This document shows positions 6,923 to 13,154 of a stretch of DNA of 16,026 nt, piece by piece; position 1 is the first letter of the stretch, and each line of letters starts with the position of its first letter. This stretch comes from JBBTIS01 sp038059855 (GTDB taxonomy: Bacteria; Elusimicrobiota; Elusimicrobia; JACQPE01). The stretch is taken from positions 1-16,026 of the forward strand of contig CAYHKQ010000057.1 in NCBI GenBank assembly GCA_964357255.1, given 5' to 3'. The notes beneath the pieces were generated by a model that saw nothing but the letters and a program-made list of their open reading frames with translations, did not search any database and was not told where the DNA came from. Position numbers and translations under genes: made by a program.

Positions 6923-7724
6923 TTTTTATCAAGCGCAACAGGTCAGGGTGAACGATGCGGCGCAAATTAAAAAACTCCCCGACCCACGGATTAACCGGAT
7001 GCTCCAAAATATCACGGGGAACGCCGGCTTGGGCCACCCGGCCTTGATAAAGAATCGCCATTCGCCCGGCCAGGACTACGGCTTCTTCTTGATCGTGGGT
7101 CACATAAATAAAAGTGATCCCCAACTCCCGGTGCAGGCGACGAAGTTCATCGCGCAATTCGAGCTTGAGCTGGCGGTCGAGATTGGCGAGCGGCTCGTCC
7201 ATTAAAAGTAGCGTGGGCCTGGTGACAAGACCGCGGGCCAGCGCCACTCTCTGGGCCTCGCCGCCGCTTAAAGTTGAAATAGCGCGAGACTCATAACCGC
7301 CCAAATGAAGGAGCCCTAAGACCTCCCCGATGTCCCGACGCTGAGCCAAACTCACGCGCGCCTCAAGAGGCCCCCAAAAATACCGGGCCTTGGCCGCCCA
7401 GGAACGCTCCTGCGCGTAATTTCTTGCGGCCAAAGGAAACGCCACGTTGCCCAACACGCTCAAGTTGGGAAGCAGGGCGTAATTTTGAAAGACCAGGGAA
7501 AAATGACGATCCTGGCTCTTCTGCCGCGTGATGTCGCGGCCCGCCCAAAAAAGCCGGCCGCTATCAGGCTCCGCGATGCCGGCGATAATTTTCAACAGCG
7601 TTGTTTTGCCGCATCCGGAAGGGCCCAAAATCGCGACGAATTCTCCCTCCTGGACCTCCAATTCAAAATTCTCCAAAACCGCCTTGCCGGAGTAGGATTT
7701 AGAAATATTTTCGAGCTTTAACAT
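6912..7724 (-). CDS. ABC transporter ATP-binding protein
   Basis: Powers the importer formed with the adjacent permease and solute-binding lipoprotein. All nucleotide-binding motifs are present: Walker A GPSGCGKTT (34-42), Q-loop Gln80 (VFQNYALLPNL), signature LSGGEAQRVALARG (152-165), Walker B LLLMDEP (172-178), D-loop and H-loop His210 (VTHDQEE). The helical region between Q-loop and signature is longer than usual (about 100-132, with ARYFWGPLEARVSLAQRRD). At 270 aa it ends soon after the core and lacks the C-terminal TOBE/MOI regulatory domain common in FbpC, PotA and CysA proteins, so regulation by a C-terminal sensor is unlikely. Its ATG follows the thioesterase stop by 14 bases; the 3' end overlaps the permease start by 11. 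Confidence 0.93.
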   Translation of the reverse strand: MLKLENISKSYSGKAVLENFELEVQEGEFVAILGPSGCGKTTLLKIIAGIAEPDSGRLFWAGRDITRQKSQDRHFSLVFQNYALLPNLSVLGNVAFPLAARNYAQERSWAAKARYFWGPLEARVSLAQRRDIGEVLGLLHLGGYESRAISTLSGGEAQRVALARGLVTRPTLLLMDEPLANLDRQLKLELRDELRRLHRELGITFIYVTHDQEEAVVLAGRMAILYQGRVAQAGVPRDILEHPVNPWVGEFFNLRRIVHPDLLRLIKNEK

Positions 7725-7738
7725 AAAAAGGAAACTCT

Positions 7739-8182
7739 TTATTGTTTCGCGTCATTGGCCTCAAATTTTGTGATTTTCTCCCTGTACTCTTGGGGCATGC
7801 GCATGGGCTTGGCTGAGGCATAGTCGTACATCACCTGGGTCGTTTTGGCCAGCGTCGCCGAGCGAAGCGGCTCGCCGATAAAAACAGCATAGTCATAATC
7901 AAAAGAAGCTCCGCCGATCCGCGACATCCTAATTCCCACGCTCACCTGATCCGTCAGCTTGACCGGAATTTTATAGTCAATCTCCACCCGGGCTAAAATG
8001 AAGCTGACCTTCGAGTAATCCCAACCGCCGGAAATCGCCCTCCAATACTGTATCCTGGCTAATTCAAGATAGGACAAATAAACCGCATTATTGACATGAC
8101 CCATTGCGTCGGTATCCCGAAAGCGCACCTGAATCGGAACCAGGAGGCGAAAATCAGACGATAAAATTTTATTTTTCTGCAC
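7739..8182 (-). CDS. Acyl-CoA thioesterase, hot-dog fold (4HBT/YbgC-FadM type)
   Basis: Predicted single hot-dog-domain thioesterase that hydrolyses acyl-CoA or acyl-ACP thioesters in the cytosol. Residues 20-32 (RFRDTDAMGHVNN) are the 4HBT active-site signature, with Asp25 in the position of the catalytic aspartate of YbgC, followed by AVYLSYLELAR on the central helix. The 147-aa length is typical. The start is GTG; the last codons of the upstream solute-binding gene (GAG GAG) provide its SD sequence about ten bases away, so the two genes are probably coupled. The last nine residues (KFEANDAKQ) are encoded by 9-bp repeat units and lie beyond the fold. A thioesterase between transporter genes is odd; it may be an unrelated insertion or a housekeeping gene riding on the operon. 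Confidence 0.87.
   Translation of the reverse strand: MQKNKILSSDFRLLVPIQVRFRDTDAMGHVNNAVYLSYLELARIQYWRAISGGWDYSKVSFILARVEIDYKIPVKLTDQVSVGIRMSRIGGASFDYDYAVFIGEPLRSATLAKTTQVMYDYASAKPMRMPQEYREKITKFEANDAKQ
7742..7768. repeat. 9-bp repeat units in the thioesterase C-terminal tail
   Basis: TTGTTTCGC, GTCATTGGC and a decayed CTCAAATTT lie in register immediately before the stop codon. On the coding strand they give K-F-E, A-N-D and A-K-Q, the same codon phase as the copies in GlyQ, GlyS, RecO and the solute-binding protein. Confidence 0.65.
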
Positions 8183-8189
8183 TTAAACG

Positions 8190-9269
8190 CTACTCCTCTA
8201 TATGATTTTGCCAATGTATCCGCGCCCTGTCAAAGCCGGCCGCCATGCGCTCAAAGTCCATCTCCAACGCCGTCTCCATCAACCCCCGAGCTACCGTATC
8301 CTGTTTTTTTCCTCCGACCTTCTTGGCCTCTTTGGCCTTATCCCCATACGGATGCCCCGTCGGCAAATGAACCCTGCCAGACGCGTCGCGAACCCAAAAC
8401 GTCGTGCCCAAAATCCGCTGGGCTTCCTCAGAAAGCAGAAAGGTCAAAAATAGCCGCGCCTCCGCGGGATGCGGCGCGCCTGCCACCAATGCCGCAGGGT
8501 CGCTCAAGACGGGGCTTTCCGGGGGAAGATAAAAAGAAACAGAGGCTCCTGTGGGCCCTGATTTTTGCCGATAATAGAGAAACTGATTGTCCAGGTGAAG
8601 GCCCATCCGAACCACGCCATGGGCCACATCCAACAATGGCGGCCCGCCTTCGGAATACTTTTTAAGATTGTGATAAAAGCCGGACAAAAATTTCCATCCT
8701 CCCTCCTCGCCTAAACCATGATTAATGGCCCGCTCAAGAGAAGAAACTAAAAATAAGGTTGACGTGCCGCTCACCGAGGGGTCCCACATGGTCAGTTGGC
8801 CGCGCCACCTCGGCTCCGCCAGGCTCTCCCACGTGGGGGGTAATTCCAAGGCCGCCACAGCGGCGCTCGAGTAAACCAAGCCCAACGAGGCGAACGCGAA
8901 AGCGAACCATTTCCAGTCCTTGTCCCTGAGTTGGAGCTTGCCCTGTTTCCAGGGCCATGCTTGGGCCGCGATCGGCGTATAGGGAAAAAAAATCCCCTCC
9001 CTGGCGCCCAGCACGCCGGGCACGGTGCCGCTCGCTCCCATAAAAACGTCGGCGATCGGACGGGCCCGCTCGGCCCGAAGCCTGGTCATAAGCCAGGAGG
9101 TTCCTTCCATGACCTCTTCGACTTCAATGCCGTATTTTTTTTCAAAAATATCCGTGAGCTTAAGCGTTAAACTTTCCGGGGTGTCGGTATAGAGAACGAG
9201 CTTGCGTTGATGAGAGGAAGCGTCACAGGAGGCCAAAAACGCCAAGCAGGTTAAAAGGGAAATTTTCAT
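8190..9269 (-). CDS. ABC transporter solute-binding lipoprotein (family 1, FbpA/AfuA-like)
   Basis: Captures the substrate outside the inner membrane and delivers it to the downstream permease. Residues 1-14 are a short signal ending in L-A-S-C, so Cys15 is the likely lipidated residue. The body has family 1 features: LVLYTDTPESLTLKLTDIFEKKYGI (opening strand and helix, about 24-48), ADVFMGASG (73-81), LGLVYSS (129-135) and LPPTWESLAEPRWRGQL (143-159). In ferric-binding FbpA proteins a Tyr-Tyr pair follows Asn in N-x-Y-Y-x-Y-R; here the segment is DNQFLYYR (227-234), and by my alignment the pair reads Phe-Leu. Iron is therefore not assured; thiamine, polyamine or phosphonate are alternatives. 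Residues 309-317 (GDKAKEAKK) come from a 9-bp repeat. The ATG follows the glyS stop by 9 bases with AAGG as SD. Confidence 0.88.
   Translation of the reverse strand: MKISLLTCLAFLASCDASSHQRKLVLYTDTPESLTLKLTDIFEKKYGIEVEEVMEGTSWLMTRLRAERARPIADVFMGASGTVPGVLGAREGIFFPYTPIAAQAWPWKQGKLQLRDKDWKWFAFAFASLGLVYSSAAVAALELPPTWESLAEPRWRGQLTMWDPSVSGTSTLFLVSSLERAINHGLGEEGGWKFLSGFYHNLKKYSEGGPPLLDVAHGVVRMGLHLDNQFLYYRQKSGPTGASVSFYLPPESPVLSDPAALVAGAPHPAEARLFLTFLLSEEAQRILGTTFWVRDASGRVHLPTGHPYGDKAKEAKKVGGKKQDTVARGLMETALEMDFERMAAGFDRARIHWQNHIEE
8319..8345. repeat. 9-bp repeat units inside the solute-binding protein gene
   Basis: CTTCTTGGC, CTCTTTGGC and the decayed CTTATCCCC stand in register. The coding strand reads G-D-K, A-K-E, A-K-K at residues 309-317, followed by more lysine and glycine. 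The family ordinarily has a short surface loop here, so the units look like an in-frame loop extension. Confidence 0.75.
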
Positions 9270-9286
9270 TTCTTCGCCTTATTTCA
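9269..9286. repeat. 9-bp repeat units at the glyS/solute-binding junction
   Basis: TTTCTTCGC (9269-9277) and CTTATTTCA (9278-9286) span the glyS stop and the start codon of the next gene. On the coding strand the first unit supplies the AAGG-CGAAGAA-ATG context, so the repeat serves as the SD of the solute-binding protein gene. Confidence 0.5.
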
Positions 9287-11432
9287 AGGTCAACTTTGAT
9301 GGATCAATCAAATCCAGCACCATAACTTTGAGTTGGCCGAGCAGAGCCAGGCGATTGTTCCGCAGGGGCTCCTTGTCCACGAGAACCATGACGGAATCAA
9401 AAAATCCGGCGAGCGGTTCGGCTAATTGCGAAAGCCGCTCAAAGGCCGAATCATAGTTCTGCCGGCTCACATCAAGCGTGATTTGTTGATTTAGAAGATT
9501 GAGAGCGTCAAAAAGTTTTCGTTCGGCCGGATGCTCAAAAAGGCGGCTCGACACGGCAGGGGCTCCTTCTTCCCGATCCTTATTCGCCTCATTCACTTTA
9601 TTGACGTTATTTATATTTTCTTGTCCGGCTTGGCGCAGGATATTGGCCGCTCGCTTAAACGAATTCGCCAGGGATTCAAGCTGGGGCCGTTGAGTGTTCT
9701 CCAAAGACTTGAGCGCCCGAGCCGCGGCGCGGACCTTAGACACGCAAAAGCCGGACGCAAAATGATTCGCGGCCAAAATCGCCTCCACCCGGTCAGGACC
9801 CAACCCCTCTTCTTGGAGCTTGATCGAGAGCCGCCCCCGCAAATAAAGCCGCAGTTCGGCCCGCGCGTCGGGCAAATCAGAACGCTGGGCGCTGAGCGCT
9901 ACGGCGTCGCTTTTGAGCATCGCGTCCAAATCAACGCCGCTCAACGCCGGGCACGCCCAGCAACAATAAAGAACTCGCTCCGCCGAACGCTTCAAACCCA
10001 AAGGATCCTCCTTGGGCGTTGGCTTATGGCCGAGCGCAAAATGCGCCAACAAGGTATCGAGGCAATCCGCGATAACCAGAATCCCTGCAAGCCTGGTCCC
10101 AGGAAGCTCTTGGGAAGCGTCCTGGAGAATTCCGGCCACGCACGCGGCCTCGGGATCGGCCTTGGCATAATGCGCGCCGGCCCGTCCGGCCAACTCCGGG
10201 TATTCGCCGACCAGCGTCGTGGTTAAATCAGCCTTGCAAAAGCGTATGGCCAAATCGAGATGACTGCGTTCGTCTTCGCTCATCGGGGCGGATTGATCGC
10301 TCATCCTGGCCGCGGCCCGAACTCGTTCTACCTTGGCGGCCAAACTGCCCAGTTCCTTGACCCACACAATGCCGGCTAATTTTTTTTCTCGTTCGGCATT
10401 GGAAAGGGAAAGCTTTAAATCGTGATCCCAAAAAAACCTTGCGTCCCGCAGTCGCGATTCCACCAAACGCTCGTACCCTCCCCGAATATTTGCCAAAGCC
10501 GAACGGCGCAGGGGCCGCTCGATGACGGCTAAAAACCGCGCGTCAAGCTTGCCTCCCCGACGCACGGCAAATAGTTTAGATTTAGAAAGAATCACTCCGA
10601 TGACTTCTTCAGGAAGACTCAAATAATCAAAATTAAATACGCCGCGCAACACCTCGGGCCGCTCCACCAAATCAATCGCCTCGGCAATCAAGGATTCAAT
10701 GTGGGGCGCCCAAATCCGGCCCGGCAGGGCGCAACGCTTTAAGAGTCCGTCCAGCGCTTCGCGCCGGGATTCCTCATTCAATTCAATGCCCAGGGCCTTC
10801 ATCCGGCCTTGATAAGACGCGGCCCCTTGAATACGGATGCTCTTGCCAAAAACTTGACTTACGCGGGAGCCGGCCAAACCCGCCAAACGCCAACGCTTGA
10901 GCGCTTTGCCGTTCCACAGAGCCACCGCCGAACGGATAGGCCGGGCGAATCTCAAAGCCTGCCCCCAACGCATCGTCTTGGGAAACGGAATCGTAAAAAC
11001 GAAGGGCAACACTTCGGATTCCAATAGACGAAGAAGAGGCGCGGATGGCGCGACAATCTCGGCCGCGGCGCACAGCCCCTTTGAAGTCTCCTCGAGCTTT
11101 AGTTCTTCCGGATTGATTCCTTTGGATTTTGCAAATCCGAGCACGGACGGCAAAAAACGCCCCTGGGCGTCCCGAAGAGAGGCCGTCTTGGGCCCGTAAA
11201 ATTTTTGCCGCTCAGACGGCTTCTCTTGTGGCAGGGACGAAAGGCAAAGCGCTATCCTGCGGCAAGTCACCCAAACCTGGGCCCGGGCCCCTGTGAACTG
11301 ATGCCTGGCAAGCCACAGGCGCAACCCCTCTGTCAAATATAATCGCGCCCCGGGCAAAAAACGCGCCGGCAAGTCCTCCACGCCCAACTCGAGAAGAAAA
11401 TAATTCGCCGACGAGCGCCCCGTTTTTTTCAT
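9279..11432 (-). CDS. glyS: Glycyl-tRNA synthetase beta subunit
   Basis: Beta chain of the bacterial alpha2-beta2 glycyl-tRNA synthetase; it recognises tRNA-Gly while the alpha chain activates glycine. The N-terminus LLELGVEDLPARF (about 13-25) is the family opening, followed by VTCRRIALCLSSL and the GPK and F-A-K-S-K-G segments. The middle carries R-D-A-R-F-F-W-D-H-D and K-A-D-L-T-T-T-L-V-G-E-Y-P-E-L motifs. The C-terminus is the DALR-type anticodon-binding domain (KRAANIL, then LFEHPAERKLFDAL and FFDSVMVLVDKEPLRNNRLALL). It is 717 aa, slightly above the usual 690, partly because of a repeat-encoded insert at 607-618 (Asn/Lys/Val-rich) in the variable loop after KRAANIL. The start overlaps the glyQ stop by one base (TAATG), ensuring coupled, near-equal synthesis. 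Confidence 0.96.
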   Translation of the reverse strand: MKKTGRSSANYFLLELGVEDLPARFLPGARLYLTEGLRLWLARHQFTGARAQVWVTCRRIALCLSSLPQEKPSERQKFYGPKTASLRDAQGRFLPSVLGFAKSKGINPEELKLEETSKGLCAAAEIVAPSAPLLRLLESEVLPFVFTIPFPKTMRWGQALRFARPIRSAVALWNGKALKRWRLAGLAGSRVSQVFGKSIRIQGAASYQGRMKALGIELNEESRREALDGLLKRCALPGRIWAPHIESLIAEAIDLVERPEVLRGVFNFDYLSLPEEVIGVILSKSKLFAVRRGGKLDARFLAVIERPLRRSALANIRGGYERLVESRLRDARFFWDHDLKLSLSNAEREKKLAGIVWVKELGSLAAKVERVRAAARMSDQSAPMSEDERSHLDLAIRFCKADLTTTLVGEYPELAGRAGAHYAKADPEAACVAGILQDASQELPGTRLAGILVIADCLDTLLAHFALGHKPTPKEDPLGLKRSAERVLYCCWACPALSGVDLDAMLKSDAVALSAQRSDLPDARAELRLYLRGRLSIKLQEEGLGPDRVEAILAANHFASGFCVSKVRAAARALKSLENTQRPQLESLANSFKRAANILRQAGQENINNVNKVNEANKDREEGAPAVSSRLFEHPAERKLFDALNLLNQQITLDVSRQNYDSAFERLSQLAEPLAGFFDSVMVLVDKEPLRNNRLALLGQLKVMVLDLIDPSKLTLK
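9579..9614. repeat. 9-bp repeat array inside glyS
   Basis: Four units in exact register: CTTATTCGC, CTCATTCAC, TTTATTGAC and GTTATTTAT. The coding strand reads I-N-N, V-N-K, V-N-E, A-N-K at residues 607-618. The position is the length-variable loop between two helices of the anticodon-binding domain, where an insertion would be tolerated. Confidence 0.85.
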
Positions 11433-12325
11433 TAGCTTGGTCTTACGTCTTCCTTCGCCTCTTTGGCCGATGCGGCGTCTTTGGCCTTGCCCAAATGCGC
11501 TCGGGCCACCGCCTTAGCGGCGGCCCGCGTTCTTCCAATCAAACGGTTGCGCTCGTCCACGGTAATAGCCCCGCGCGCCTCAAGCTCGTTAAAAAGCTCG
11601 GAGCATCTCATCACTTCTTCGTAGGCTGGAAAAACCAAGCCCTTCGCCGCCAGGCGCAACGCCTCCCCATGGGCGTGCTCAAAACATTGAAATCCATGGG
11701 CCGCGTCGAATTCCTCAAAATGATAAACGGAAAATTGCCGTTCGGCCTCAAGATGAAAAATATCGCCGTAGCGGACCCCGTGGTCCCAAGTGATGTCGAA
11801 CACAGAACGCGCGCCCTCGAGATACATGGCGATGCGCTCTAAGCCGTAGGTTATTTCCACGGGAATCGTTTCAAGATCCACGCCGGCAAAACTCTGGAAA
11901 TAAGTGAATTGCGTAATTTCCAAACCATCGAGCCAGACCTCCCAGCCGACTCCCGAGGCGCCAAGCGTGGGCGACTCCCAATCATCCTCCACGTAGCGCA
12001 ATTCATGATCCTTAAGATTGACGCCGATGGCCTGTAAAGATTTTTCATAAAAGGCCCGAATCCGTTCAGGGGCGGGCTTCAAGAAAACCTGATATTGATA
12101 GTAGCGGCCCAGGCGATTCGGGGAGTCGCCGTAGCGCGCGTCAGCCGGGCGGCGGCAGGGCTCGATGTAACAAACCGAATGAGGCTTGTCGTCCAAAGCC
12201 CAAAAAAAAGTGTAGGGTGAAAACGTGGCCGCGCCCTTGGGCTGGTCCCAAGGAAAAGCGATCAGGGCCCCCTTGGTTTTCCAAAACCCCTCAAGGCGGC
12301 GCACTAAATCCACAAAATTTTTCAT
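11432..12325 (-). CDS. glyQ: Glycyl-tRNA synthetase alpha subunit
   Basis: Catalytic alpha chain that forms glycyl-adenylate and charges tRNA-Gly together with GlyS. Class II signatures typical of GlyQ are clear: TFSPYTFFWAL (34-44), IEPCRRPADARYGDSPNRLGRYYQYQVFLKP (54-84), GWEVWLDGLEITQFTYFQ (127-144) and EITYGLERIAMYLEG (157-171). The 297-aa length is normal. The last residues, about 278-292 (LGKAKDAASAKEAKE), are encoded by a 9-bp repeat array and extend past the conserved fold. The ATG overlaps the recO stop by four bases (ATGA-type), and the stop overlaps the glyS start by one base, so recO, glyQ and glyS are translationally chained. Confidence 0.97.
   Translation of the reverse strand: MKNFVDLVRRLEGFWKTKGALIAFPWDQPKGAATFSPYTFFWALDDKPHSVCYIEPCRRPADARYGDSPNRLGRYYQYQVFLKPAPERIRAFYEKSLQAIGVNLKDHELRYVEDDWESPTLGASGVGWEVWLDGLEITQFTYFQSFAGVDLETIPVEITYGLERIAMYLEGARSVFDITWDHGVRYGDIFHLEAERQFSVYHFEEFDAAHGFQCFEHAHGEALRLAAKGLVFPAYEEVMRCSELFNELEARGAITVDERNRLIGRTRAAAKAVARAHLGKAKDAASAKEAKEDVRPS
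11450..11494. repeat. 9-bp repeat array in the glyQ C-terminal tail
   Basis: Five units in register: TTCCTTCGC, CTCTTTGGC, CGATGCGGC, GTCTTTGGC and CTTGCCCAA. The coding strand gives A-K-D, A-A-S, A-K-E, A-K-E, a hydrophilic helical tail that ends five codons before the glyQ stop. Confidence 0.82.
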
Positions 12326-12948
12326 GTCACCTTGTCCCTAAGAGCGTCCGCGTACAAGTCCACGGCCCGTTCAACCGACCTCAAAAACCCTTCCTCCTCA
12401 ACCGCCGGCCACTTCCCCTCTTCAAAAGCCCGGCACAGATTCTGCATCTTAGCATCTAAAGAAAACCTAGCCGTATCGTTGACGGAAAACCGCCAGCCGG
12501 AAAGGTCGAGAAAACGAAGCTTGTAGGCCAAAACCAAGCCCTCTTCATTGGCGTTATTCGCCTTTGCGCCATCGAGCCGCCCCAAGCACTCCAGCGTCAA
12601 GGCCAGCTTATCCTTGGAGCGCGAATCAAACGGGGTGGTAAAAGCCTCGGCAAAAGCCAAAATGCCGGCTACAGCGCAAAGCCTTTGCCAGCGATCTCGA
12701 GCCCCGACAAAAGACTCCAGGGTCACGCCGGTTAATAGCTGAGAAATTTCCGCGGATGGCCGGCCCCAGAAATGAAGATCGGCAAAAACTCCGGGCTCCT
12801 TAAGAATTTTAAGGCGCGAGGTTGCCCGACGCACGCCGCGCAGTCTCGAGCGCAAAAGCCCGTAATCAGCCGACAAGAGCCGGACCAGCATGTCGTACTC
12901 CCCCGCCGGCCGCGAACTCAAAATCAAAGCCTTGGTGTCGAAATACAT
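12322..12948 (-). CDS. recO: DNA repair protein RecO
   Basis: RecO loads RecA onto SSB-coated single-stranded DNA in the RecFOR pathway. The N-terminal OB-fold sequence is characteristic: KALILSSRPAGEYDMLVRLLSADYGLLRSRLRGVRR (about 6-41), then L-K-I-L-K-E-P-G-V-F-A-D-L-H-F-W-G and the S-Q-L-L-T-G-V-T-L-E-S-F segment. It is 208 aa, short for the family (about 240), and lacks the four-cysteine zinc site many RecO proteins carry in the C-terminal domain. Residues 127-135 (GAKANNANE) are repeat-encoded and sit where a helix linker is expected. The ATG at 12948 has no clear SD; the bases before it belong to a short repeat. The stop overlaps the glyQ start by four bases. Confidence 0.87.
   Translation of the reverse strand: MYFDTKALILSSRPAGEYDMLVRLLSADYGLLRSRLRGVRRATSRLKILKEPGVFADLHFWGRPSAEISQLLTGVTLESFVGARDRWQRLCAVAGILAFAEAFTTPFDSRSKDKLALTLECLGRLDGAKANNANEEGLVLAYKLRFLDLSGWRFSVNDTARFSLDAKMQNLCRAFEEGKWPAVEEEGFLRSVERAVDLYADALRDKVT
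12544..12570. repeat. 9-bp repeat units inside recO
   Basis: TTCATTGGC, GTTATTCGC and CTTTGCGCC stand in register. The coding strand reads G-A-K, A-N-N, A-N-E at residues 127-135, the same codon phase as in GlyS, GlyQ and the solute-binding protein. Confidence 0.78.
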
Positions 12949-12997
12949 AAAAAGGTCAGGTCTCTATCCGGCCTTTTGACCCTTCTGACCTATTAAC
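12949..12997. repeat. 9-bp repeat array (TTGAC variant), left part
   Basis: Upstream of recO a short inverted copy (AAAAAGGTCAG, from 12949) is followed by CTTTTGACC (12973-12981), CTTCTGACC (12982-12990) and TATTAAC. The series resumes at 13131 with CTATTAACC, CTCTTGACC and CTTTC. Joined across the intervening element the units keep a period of about 9, so this looks like one array that was interrupted. Confidence 0.68.
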
Positions 12998-13022
12998 ACG
13001 ACTCATGCAAAATGATAAAAAG

Positions 13023-13053
13023 CCGCTCATGGTGAGCCTGTCGAACCATGAGC
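13023..13053. repeat. REP-like palindrome, left copy
   Basis: GCTCATGG (13025-13032) pairs with CCATGAGC (13046-13053) around the 13-base loop TGAGCCTGTCGAA. The loop core TGAGCNTGTCGAA is a sequence I recognise as widespread in dispersed bacterial repeats. It may also end transcription of the CNNM gene upstream, but no T-run follows. Confidence 0.75.
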
Positions 13054-13075
13054 CAAGACGCAAAAAACCCTGTAT

Positions 13076-13104
13076 TCATCCTTCGACAAGCTCAGGATGA
13101 GCGG
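13076..13104. repeat. REP-like palindrome, right copy (inverted)
   Basis: TCATCC (13076-13081) pairs with GGATGA (13095-13100) around a 13-base loop that, read on the other strand, is TGAGCTTGTCGAA. Over 28 bases the reverse complement of 13077-13104 matches 13023-13050 with five differences; four are two compensated stem pairs. Confidence 0.75.
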
Positions 13105-13130
13105 AATGCAATGAATTTGCATGAGTCGTA

Positions 13131-13154
13131 CTATTAACCCTCTTGACCCTTTCT
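13131..13154. repeat. 9-bp repeat array (TTGAC variant), right part
   Basis: CTATTAACC, CTCTTGACC and CTTTCTC continue the array that is broken by the element at 12998-13129. It fills the space up to the stop codon of the CNNM/CBS gene on the - strand. Confidence 0.55.

Larger units (their letters stand above)
12990..13138. mobile_element. MITE-like element with 14-bp terminal inverted repeats and 8-bp flanking duplication
   Basis: ACGACTCATGCAAA (12998-13011) and TTTGCATGAGTCGT (13116-13129) are exact reverse complements bounding a 132-bp element with no coding capacity. CTATTAAC occurs immediately before the left end (12990-12997) and one base after the right end (13131-13138), the pattern of an 8-bp target-site duplication. 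The inside carries two REP-like hairpins in opposite orientation. No transposase is in the window, so movement would have been in trans. The extra base at 13130 and the repetitive target leave some doubt about the exact duplication. Confidence 0.78.

Noticed and set aside
9531..10226. Long + strand open frame opposite glyS
   Set aside because: It lies entirely antisense to a well-conserved gene and has no recognisable domain.
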